64,000 nt of DNA from Pseudorasbora parva. Its lineage: Eukaryota; Chordata; Actinopteri; Cypriniformes; Gobionidae. This document shows positions 55,291-64,000 of this stretch, in pieces (the stretch's first letter is position 1; each line of letters begins with the position of its first letter). The DNA is taken from positions 38,600,982 through 38,664,981 of the forward strand of contig NC_090191.1 in assembly GCF_024679245.1 (NCBI RefSeq). The letters are read 5' to 3'. Made by a program: the position numbers and the translations under genes. The notes beneath the pieces were generated by a model, which worked only from the letters and a program-made list of their open reading frames with translations, was not told the origin of the DNA and searched no databases.

Positions 55291-55873
55291 ATTCATAACA
55301 TTTCTGTTTTATTTCAATTTAAACGAAATGTTTCCCCACTCTGCTCTTTTTTTCACTCTGAGGAATAATCTATTGTACACTTATTCTACTTCTGTTCTTA
55401 TTCTAAACATTTTTGGCTTCAAATTTCAGCTTCCTTAATTCTTGTAGCTATTTCTGCAGCTGTGTGATATTTCTATCACTGTTTTTTTTCCCACTCTAAT
55501 GTCTTAAACTTTTCTTGTAAGATGGTAAGATGGCTAAATGTCATATTCACAAAGCAAGATACCTTTATTTCAAACGTAACTGCAAAGTATTTATTTTTAT
55601 CTCTTCAAAAAATCCTCTCCAATAAAAATGCTTTGAAAACTTGAACTATCCGTATTATAGAACTAATTTTTAGGTAAAATGTAATTTATTTTTCTTTTCT
55701 TCTATATATCCCCACATGTTCATGTTCCTTGTTCAGTTTTGTTTCTATTCCTATTGATTTAGGCTATTATTGTGCAAAATGTATTTATTTTATAAAGTCT
55801 TTTCCATATGTAAGAAGTTTACGATTAACGTAAACTTTTAAGTTTAAGCTTTTTTCTATGTGCAAGAATATTC

Positions 55874-55877
<4 letters not shown>

Positions 55878-55944
<67 letters not shown>
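55878..55944. repeat. (AT)n microsatellite
   Basis: AT run in the gns-tbc1d30 spacer, flanked by inverse-matching GCAAGAAT and ATTCTTGC. Confidence 0.95.
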
Positions 55945-55946
<2 letters not shown>

Positions 55947-56103
55947 TTGCATCTCTTAATACACACAAGCTTAATCATCATTTTTAATTTGTTTTAAACA
56001 CAAAACATATTAACGGGGCTATACATTCATAATAACAGACAATATATATAAAGATAATGATTAAAACATATAAAGAATATTTTTAAATATGTTTTATTTT
56101 TCT

Positions 56104-56105
<2 letters not shown>

Positions 56106-56173
<68 letters not shown>
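56106..56173. repeat. (AT)n microsatellite
   Basis: Second AT run, about 160 bp after the first. Confidence 0.95.
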
Positions 56174-56176
<3 letters not shown>

Positions 56177-56806
56177 ACACACATATATTTATTTATTTAT
56201 GTGTGTGTTTTATTATATGTATCCATACAAATAGATATTTGAAAACATACAAAATGGATATTTAAAGAAGCAACAAGTGTATAATTACAAACATAAAACT
56301 TTATTTTATTATAGTTATAATAAACTTTTATTTTATATAATTCATTTATATTTTAGTTGTATTTTATAACATTTTTATAGTTTATTTTTATATTATAATT
56401 TTAAATATATATAATTTATTTGCATATAAACATATACTGCATAGTGATGTTTTATTTGGACGTTCATTTAGAAACAATTAATGTATATTTTTATTTAAAA
56501 TCTTTCTAGTGAAATGATCAAATAGGCCTATACAGTATATTTCTCGTGCACTTGTTTGGAAACTTTGTTTCAAAAGTTTCGGAGGTGGGTTAAACTATTC
56601 CTGCAGCAGGGGCGTGCAATCAGGATTTAGACCGTTTCAGGAAGGAAACCAGAGCCTGGGAAAGACGCTGCCAACCCCGCTCAAGTAATGGAACACACCC
56701 GGAACTCGAGTTCCTTATTGATTCATCTAAAACAATCTTTGGTTTGTACTTATGTGCAGCAAATGTGCAAGAGTGTGTAATGCTGGACTTTAAAGAGCGA
56801 TAAAAC

Positions 56807-58230
56807 ATGTCTGGCGTGGACGTCGCTAAAGAGGAACTTAAGGAGATTGACATATGTGACATCTGCTCGGAGGAGGAGAGTGGAGTTTTCCTCAACTCAG
56901 GTGCGTCGTACCTTGACGGCTTCTCGGCGTTTCACAGATGGGTTTCAAAGGGACGTTCAGTCTCTGATGGAAACGGTGAGTGCGTCAAAACAGCTTCATC
57001 ATTACCAGCCTCACTATCCATGTGCCCCAAAGTGCCTCATGGATCACCAGCTGGAGAGATCTGTATGGAGAGAGGAGGAGGAGGGGGGATCCGTGAAGCA
57101 GGTGTGTATTCGGATGAAGAGGATCTGAGAGCGTCCCGGGCATCATCTATAGTGGACTGTCTGTTAGTGGAGCTCTATGACACTTACAGTAACAGCGTCA
57201 GAGGTGTGGACAGCTCGACAGAAGCCTCCAGCTCGGATGCCTTCCTGGGAAGGAGCAACACTGGCTCCAACTTTCTGCAAGAACTTCAGGAGAAACACAC
57301 GAGACGCCATCAGATGAAATATCTGGATCAGAAAGGTGAGCATCACTTCTCCTTTCAACTCAAGTCAAATTAATATACTGTAATTCATACCAGTTTGTAA
57401 TAATTATGACTTAGAATGATTTCTGAAGGATCATGTGACACTGAAGACTGGCGTAATGATGCTGAAAATTCAGCTTCACGGGAATAAATAATATTGTATA
57501 TTATATTCAGATTAAAAACAGTTATTTAAATTGTAATAATATTTTGGCTTGGTGAGCATGAAAGACTTCTTTCAATAACATATAAAAACAATTCATAATT
57601 ATTCCAAACGTTTAACCGGTAGTGTGTATCTTGAATTATTTGGTAAAATGTATGGATTTTTCCCCCTTTTTTTTTTACATCATGCAATAAATAAATAAAT
57701 AGGAATATATGAATACAATTATTAATATTGATAGTTTTTAAAAAGATATCTGTGCATTTCCATGGACACACAAATAAAGAGTGACATTACTCTTAAGCAA
57801 TATTAAATGTAATAATGTCATTACAGATACTGTATGAGAACTGACCCAGTTATAATGGCACTCTGGAAGCCAGTTAAATCTTCACCCTTTGTTTGCTGAA
57901 GTTATTTAATTGTTGTCTCAGGTGCTCAGGGTCTTTGTAGGCCATAGTGACAATTTGCATACAAAGGTTTTTGGGCCGCTTGAATACACAATGTTAATCT
58001 GTCTACATATGCAGTGTGTTTTGCTCTCTCATTGCACATTTAAACATGCTTTATGCTGTGCTCAGGTCCAGAGGAGCTGAAGTGGATCGTTCAAGAGGTG
58101 AAGTATCGCATCGCTGTGCAGTCGGCCAAACTGGTGCGTCAGGTCAAGAGGAAGGACCGACTGCGGCAGAAGTTCCAGAAGAACTGTGATATAGTCACCG
58201 CCTGCCTGCAAGCCGTCTCTCAGAAAAGAC
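56807..58230 (+). CDS. tbc1d30: TBC1 domain family member 30, N-terminal part (gene continues past the window)
   Basis: Two coding exons are present: 56807-57335 and 58066-58230, joined in phase and followed by a GTAATT donor. The protein start matches mammalian TBC1D30. It has SSIVDCLLVELYD (human SLVSGLLNELY), VDSSTEASSSDAFLG, FLQELQEK, RHQMKYL, then EVKYRIAVQSAKLVRQVKRK and NCDIVTACLQAVSQKRR, the last nearly identical to human. TBC1D30 is a Rab GTPase-activating protein, reported to act on Rab8 and influence primary cilia. The catalytic TBC domain follows the last visible segment in mammals and was not found before position 64000, so only the regulatory N-terminus is here. It lies divergent from gns, as in human. 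Confidence 0.93.
57336..58065 (+). other. tbc1d30: tbc1d30 intron 1 with half-copy of a cyprinid inverted-repeat element
   Basis: At about 57412-57624 the intron carries AATGATTTCTGAAGGATCAT, GTGACACTGAAGACTGG and the end AACCGGTAGTGTGTAT. This is one half of the element seen whole at 22623-23429. The rest is plain intron. Confidence 0.65.
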
Positions 58231-58584
58231 GTAATTACAAATCCTTCACTCAATTCACTCCTCTTGCTGTCATGACTGTTATGAGCTGTATTAAAGGGGA
58301 CTCTATTATGCCCTTTTTCATGATTGAGTTTTCAAAAGAACACATTATTTTCACATTCTGACATTGTTGCAGCATCGCTCTCTTCCCTCTATCAGTAACG
58401 CTCTTTTGGCTGATGCTTTTTTCCCAAAAGCATTGTTAGCCAAGTTCAGTCATTACCAACAGTTCAACAAAACCATAGTTCCACAAACATTCCCAAACCG
58501 CATCGTAAAGTTGTGTGGTTGGACCTCCATCCCTCGACCCATAGTTAGAAGCTTATAGTTTTTTTGTTTCTATGACATGTTGAC

Positions 58585-59447
58585 TTAAAGGGATAGTTTA
58601 CCCAGAAATGAAAATTCTGTCATCATTTCCTCTCCCTCAAGTTGTTTTAAAGGTCCTGTTCTTCGCGATTCCATCTTTCAAACTTTAGTTAGTGTGAAAT
58701 GTTGCTGTTGGAGCATAAATAATACCTGTAAAATTATAAAGCTCAAAATTCAATGCAAAGCGAGATATTTTATTTAACAGAAGTTCCCTTTCAAAGCCTA
58801 CTGCGAACGGCCGGTTTGGACTACACCCCTGCACTTCCTTTAGGAATGATGGCACTAGAACCGTTTATTGACTCCGCCCACAAGAACACGCAAAATAGGG
58901 GGCGTGGTCTTGTTGCTCTCCCACGTGAAGCGCGCATTCAGCGCTTGCATCTCCCCGTTATGGTAAGAGGCGGGACCTTTCGCTAGTGCGCTAAGCTGCT
59001 GTCCAATCACAACACGGGAAGCGCTGGCCCAATCAGAACTCGTTACGTGTTTTTGAAGGAGGGACTTCATAGAACAAGGAAATCATCAGGCCGTTTTTAG
59101 GACAGAGGAAACATACTGTGTTTTTTTACACGTGAAACATGAACTCATGTTATATTGCACACTGTAAACATAATCAAAGCTTTGAAAACACGCGACGAAC
59201 GGGACCTTTAAACCTGTAAGATGAGGCTCATTGTTCTGCTAAACACGAAAAAAATAATAGTTTCTGTCCCCCACTGACTTCCATAGTATTTTTTTTTTCT
59301 TACTATGGAAGTCAGTGGGTTTCATCTACAGTTCGGTTACCAAAATTCTACAAAATATCATCCTTTGTGTTCAACACAACAACAAAAATCTCATACAGGT
59401 AAATAATGACAGAATGAGATAATTTTTTGGGTGAACTACCCTTTTAA
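58585..59447. mobile_element. Outer transposon with TTAA-type ends, interrupted by a second element
   Basis: Starts TTAAAGGGATAGTTTACCCA and ends GGGTGAACTACCCTTTTAA, inverse ends of a family very common in cyprinids. Its centre is the hairpin CACTGACTTCCATAGTA/TACTATGGAAGTCAGTG (about 59271-59318). The left half is split by the element at 58651-59207. Confidence 0.8.
58651..59207. mobile_element. Nested TTAA-flanked element (piggyBac-like MITE)
   Basis: The ends AGGTCCTGTTCTTCGCG and CGCGACGAACGGGACCT are inverse at 15 of 17 positions. TTAA flanks both sides (58647-58650 and 59208-59211), the target of piggyBac-type elements. It interrupts the outer element between CAAGTTGTTT and ACCTGTAAGA. 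Confidence 0.8.
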
Positions 59448-59700
59448 ATCGATCCTGCTCTTGAGCAAAATAAGCAAGCAGCATGCAGTACATTCTATAT
59501 ATTTCATTTTATTAGTTTGTCAAAAGAATTAAAGCTCTGATTTATGAAGAGTGTGATTGAATGAAGCATCTGGAAATAAAGCAAAACAGTCTTCAGATGT
59601 CATGTTTGTTATTTACAGCAATAATCTGACATTAATTCATTAATATAGAAAGGATTAACTAGAAGACATTGTTAATCCACCAGCTGTGTAACATCACTAC

Positions 59701-59936
59701 ACACAGAAAAATAGGGTGTCAAAATTGTACCTTTAGGGTAAATTGTACCTTAAAAGAACAACATTGTACCATTTTTACCACAAAAAGGTTCATAGTAGTA
59801 CCTTAAGGTACGCATTTGTACTCAAAGGTATTAATATGCACCTTTTAGGAGTAAAACAGGTACAAAGATGTCATTTTAAGGGTACTGCCCCAGCGACAAG
59901 CTAAAGGTACAATTTTGACACCCTATTTTTCTGTGT
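59701..59936. mobile_element. MITE with perfect 36-bp terminal inverted repeats
   Basis: 59701-59736 and 59901-59936 are exact inverse copies, beginning ACACAGAAAAATAGGGTGTC. The interior is non-coding and rich in GGTAC/GTACC. The target duplication is unclear. Confidence 0.9.
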
Positions 59937-61901
59937 ATTTTTGAAACAATGTGGCTTGGACGACAGATGTGCGAAAAAGTTACAATGTTTTTGGGAAGCA
60001 GTTGTGACTAGCAAGTTATTTTCTCCACCGATTGCATCTTACTATGGTGGATAAGCAGTGAGTTACGCCATTGTGCCAGAGACACACCCGTGTTTAGTTC
60101 CTGTCTCTTTGAAGCCCAATCTTCAGAAAAGCACAATATGCTCTGATTGGTCGGTTGATCCAGTGTGTTGTGATTGGTCAAGTGCTTCGAGTGTATTTGT
60201 GAAATGTCATGCCCGTTACCATAACTGTGAGTTTCAACATTACTAAATGACTCAACCAGGCTCCGTCCCTTTATTCTGTATATACATTGGGTGGGAATTA
60301 TTTAAATGAGGGATACTGTGACGTGTTCGTTCCCGGAAGAAAACTCAAGACTAAAATGGAGGTGTTTGAGGGAGTTCAGAAACAGTGACACTGATATAGA
60401 GAAGAACTCCCGCTGGAGGGACTTTTTGACGTTTTTATGCTCAAACAGCAACATTACACACTATAGAGAGCTGAACATGTAAAAAAGCATGCTAGGGTCC
60501 CTTTAAATTACCCAAGGCCTTTGTAGCTATTTAAAGACTGATGTATTCTCGATTGACTGCACGTCTTGGCTTTCACTGATGCTGGACATCTGTTATCCTT
60601 CAGCTGTTTTAAAAGGAAGAGGTGGTGTAACATAGCTCACATAGATAATGGTAGTTGAAAAGCTTAGGCTCTCATATTTCAAATGCATTTTTGATTAATC
60701 TTAGTCTAGTTCTCTCAGCTGATATTTTAGAAGTCATTATTCTCAAGTATCTTCTCTCTACCGCAGGGTTGACTCCTACTCACCTTTACAACTCAATTAT
60801 TTGCATTAGATTCAAAACTCTCTGTTGAACATCACCACTGGTTTCAGAGGCCACTCATTCATGTGTTGAGTTTATGACACTGACATGCAAATTAGCCCGT
60901 ATTGTTGTAGTGAGTTCCAATTTGAATGATGCTCCCTAATTAGTGGTCCAGCAGTAATTCCTTCCCATTCATGGGTGTGGTCTGTATTAGACCAGCAGAT
61001 AGTGTGGCCTTGCATCTCTTAATGTTTTTTCCTCCGTTTTATCTACATGCAGCATGACAAGCTCTGTCAAACAGGTACAGTATGAAGTCATATCAAAACT
61101 ATAGCACTATATCACTATACCAATATTCAGTTTTTCTGTTCTTGAAGCAACGGTTATGTTTTTTGTTGTATTTGTTGATGTTTATTTTGTAAACATGAGT
61201 AATGGTGTTTATCACAGTAATTGAGTTTTGTCACTACATGCATGTCAGAACAAATACCTGAATGCTTATTGTCCAATGGAAAAATATCAGGACTATCATT
61301 CTTTCTGCCAGAAATGTTTAAACCTCTGTCTTTCTTGCTAGCCACATTAAGGAGTTGTTCTAGACAGGGTAAACCCAGCCGGATCTGCTGGCGATTTTAT
61401 TTTCCTTAGTCTGGAAACCTGTACATTAATTTATCCTGCTTCTGTTACATTTTTGCGGGAACCAATCACAGTCTGGCTTATTCCCTTGGCGTGCTATTGG
61501 TGAGTTTAACATGATGGCGGGTTTAAAATGATGACGGATAGAGAAGCGATGGGTCGTACCTTTTGATCACGCCTCTTGTGGTCTGATTGGTTGAAGGACA
61601 ATCCAGTCACTCCGTACTTTGGGTCATTTAAATTATGCTCGTTTATCACACCTCTTGTGTAGTACAAAATACAGAGCAGACTCTTCAGACCAATGTTCAA
61701 TCTTAAAATGAGCTGATGAAAGCCAGACAAAAGTTCCTCGGGTAAATTGAGACACTTTTTGGACGATCATACAATGTTAAAAATTGGCAAATTTACTTGG
61801 CTTTGCCCTGCTATATATTGTATGAATGGAATTTGGAATATTCAGACACAGTCATTTTGCATAAAATTTTGCAGTAAATAAAACACTGTCATGATGCTTT
61901 A

Positions 61902-63071
61902 AGGACACAATATGTAATTTTGCTCAGCTAGAGGTCATTTACTCAAAACAAAGGTGTTGCTTTATGACGCCTTGATTTCGCAGAGCTTTTATTCTGCCGC
62001 AGATGAGCGTTTCCCTTCTTCTGCTCATGCGTATGTGAGGTAACACATCACTGTTTTTTCATATTAGATAGGGGAGAGCAGGGGCGAAAGTACCATTTTT
62101 CAGAAAAACGCACTTTTATAAGAAAATATTTTAGACAGAGATATACATTTGCTCTGGTCAATATCTCACAAGTGTGGTCTATCAATAGCAGGTGGTATTT
62201 TGTACAAATACAGAACGACTACAGTATAATATCACTTTGAACATAAGATGAAGATTGTTACTTTTGACCCTATCGGGTGGGACGAAAGTAACACACAGGT
62301 GGGTCAAAAGTAACACAACAATATAAGCTAGATTGTTTTGTGTTACTCTTGTTTTTATTAAACATACCTGACTATGACCTTGTTAATAAGTAACTGCAAA
62401 CATATTTTGTAGCTAATTTATCTTTGCAAAAAATATATTAAATTACATTTTCATTTTACATTTTAAGTTTAATCAAATGTTTCAAATATAACCTGACAGT
62501 ACAAACTTGTAGGTTTAGTATATTTTTTTGTGCAATTTCGATCTATTTGATAATTTTTTTTCTTCAACAATATGAACAATATGAAAATCAAATTAGCATA
62601 ATATGCATTATATATATAAAAGTGGGACAAAAGTAACAAGTGTTACTTTCGTCCCAACAGGAAGTCCTGACATTTAAACAGGATTTACTTTTATACTGAA
62701 AAACTCTGAAAAGACAAACCTTCGGGATGTGTAACAGCAATAAATAATCTGTAGAGTGAGCATTACTGTGACACATGAAACGAGAAACACAACTTGTAAT
62801 TAGAAAAAAAAGTACCGCTTCAGTAATTTACTTTCCGTACTCGAAAACTATATTTCGGACTCAGCCGTGGGAAAAGACGACGAAATCACATGATTTTTGG
62901 CAGATCCATCAAGGGTTGCATGCTGAATGTGCTATCATAGCTTGGAATGCAAATGTAGTCAGGGCTCTGAGAAAATCGCTTTGTTACTTTCGTCCCGCGT
63001 TACTTTCGCCCCGGTTCTCCCCTACATTATTGGAGTGTGTTAAAAGTTATGTTATAATGCTACCAAATGCT
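61902..63071. repeat. Interspersed repeat interrupted by a younger insertion
   Basis: 61902-62068 and 63025-63071 match the two parts of the copy at 14579-14815. The break falls within ATATTAGATGCATTTGAGTG of that copy. Confidence 0.75.
62069..63024. mobile_element. Nested element with GGGGAGA...GGGGCGAAAGTA ends and TA duplication
   Basis: The left end TAGGGGAGAGCAGGGGCGAA is inverse to the right end TTCGCCCCGGTTCTCCCCTA with few changes. GGGACGAAAGTAAC motifs recur inside in both orientations. Comparison with the uninterrupted copy at 14579-14815 indicates a TA target duplication. Confidence 0.8.
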
Positions 63072-63075
63072 TTAA

Positions 63076-63775
63076 AGGTGCACTATGTAGTATTTTTGCA
63101 GTAAAATATCCAAAAACCACTAGGCCAGTGTTATATATTTTGTTTAGTTGAGTACTTACAATATCCCAAATGTTTCCAACTATTTGTAAATTGTGAGAAA
63201 AATGCTATTTTAACCAAGGACCGGGACGTGTCAGCATAGCGCTTGAGCGAGTCGCCTGTCAATCGCGTCATATCTGCGTTACCCTCGGTTTTATTTGGCA
63301 GAAGCGCTTTTCTCTTAGCAGTGTGAACAATAAGTCACAGCAGCGCCGAGCGAACACACAGAGTAACGTCATAACATAATTTTAAAGACACTTAAATGTA
63401 TCTGATATGATAAACAGAGCTGCGTTACCTTATAATCATGACCGGAAACGTGAAAATAATGCAGGCGCCCGGCGACTGTGTCCCGTCCCGTCATAATAAA
63501 AGTCCCGGTGCTCACGAGCCGTGTGTTTGTAAAACAATCGCTCCAGCAGCCGTGCTCAGCTCCACAACACTCGGTCTTGCTCTGCTTCACACTACAGTAA
63601 CGTTAATAACCGCATCCATGAACATGATTTCTGCCCGAGTCCTATTTTCCACCGGCTGTGAGGTGAAGACCACATGTCCCGTCCCGAGATACTGTGCTCA
63701 CACTTGGCGTCATCAAACTACGCCTTTGTTTAGAATAGGCGCCCTCCAGTGGACGGAAAGTTGCATAGTGCACCT
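63076..63775. mobile_element. TTAA-flanked element with AGGTGCACTATG ends
   Basis: AGGTGCACTATG at the left and CATAGTGCACCT at the right are perfect inverses, with TTAA on both sides (63072-63075 and 63776-63779). The 700-bp interior is CpG-rich and non-coding. Class is inferred as piggyBac-like from the TTAA target. Confidence 0.8.
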
Positions 63776-64000
63776 TTAAAGTAGAGCATTTCCTTTTTAT
63801 AGGCTGTAAAGACATTTTAAATAACTGAAATAATTTGGCGAAGTGATATGAAACAGTAATGTGGTCATGACCTTCCTGGAACTACTTTTGCAGCTCTCTA
63901 AAAATAATTGCACACCATTGAACGTTCATCAACCAATCAGATTCAAGCATTCAACACCCATTGGTTAAGTGAATGTATAACAGCTAGGCTACTTTAACCT

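Larger units (their letters stand above)
55291..56806. other. AT-rich intergenic spacer between gns and tbc1d30
   Basis: The genes are divergent, about 1.95 kb apart by coding start. The spacer contains two long AT dinucleotide tracts and otherwise AT-rich sequence. The first tract is flanked by GCAAGAATATTC and its inverse-like ATTCTTGC. About 56,600-56,806 probably holds the tbc1d30 5' UTR. No gene was recognised. Confidence 0.6.
58231..64000 (+). other. tbc1d30: tbc1d30 intron 2, open at the right edge
   Basis: No further tbc1d30 exon was found in 5.8 kb. Several transposable elements, some nested, are listed separately. About 60250-60500 is a repeat related (inverted) to 47173-47400. The stretch 60.5-61.9 kb appears to be plain intron. 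Confidence 0.65.

Noticed and set aside
58231..64000. Search for tbc1d30 TBC-domain exons
   Set aside because: No sequence resembling the expected next exon or the GIPKEWRRKVW region was seen; the exons must lie beyond the edge.

Overview
The window is vertebrate nuclear DNA, almost certainly from a cyprinid-type teleost. Genes are split by GT-AG introns, intergenic and intronic DNA is AT-rich, long CA, GA and AT microsatellites are frequent, and interspersed repeats of types common in carp and zebrafish relatives (hAT-like, TTAA-flanked, Tc1-like, long inverted-repeat elements) fill the spaces. Repeat family and species assignments come from memory of such sequences; no search was run.

Layout, left to right. 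(1) 1-212: last coding exons of an unidentified + strand gene, with its 3' UTR to about 650. (2) 1339-39114, +: a RASSF-family gene, best read as rassf3. It has two first exons: one (1339-1768) leads to a long form with a complete C1 zinc finger, the other (about 18.8 kb) leads to the short RASSF3-like form. Both join shared exons for the Ras-association and SARAH regions at 32.4-39.1 kb. (3) 41964-47031, +: an APMAP-like six-bladed beta-propeller membrane protein, nine coding segments, 381 residues, start codon split by an intron. (4) 49536-54855, -: gns, lysosomal N-acetylglucosamine-6-sulfatase, complete in 14 exons and 548 residues. (5) 56807 to beyond the right edge, +: the first two coding exons of tbc1d30; the TBC domain is outside the window.

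The order rassf3 (+), gns (-), tbc1d30 (+) matches human 12q14, which supports the rassf3 call. The APMAP-like gene between rassf3 and gns is not part of that human block as I know it. The genes do not form a pathway: RASSF3 is a Ras/MST adaptor, GNS degrades heparan and keratan sulfate in lysosomes, and TBC1D30 is a Rab GTPase-activating protein.

I found no RNA gene, CRISPR array, retrovirus or intact transposase. The most informative observations are the retained C1-type first exon of rassf3, the split-start APMAP paralogue, a near-perfect 63-bp-arm hairpin just upstream of a rassf3 exon, a cluster of hAT-type elements with readable 8-bp target duplications, nested TTAA and TA insertions in the tbc1d30 intron, and a CACGTG box upstream of gns that fits lysosomal-gene control.
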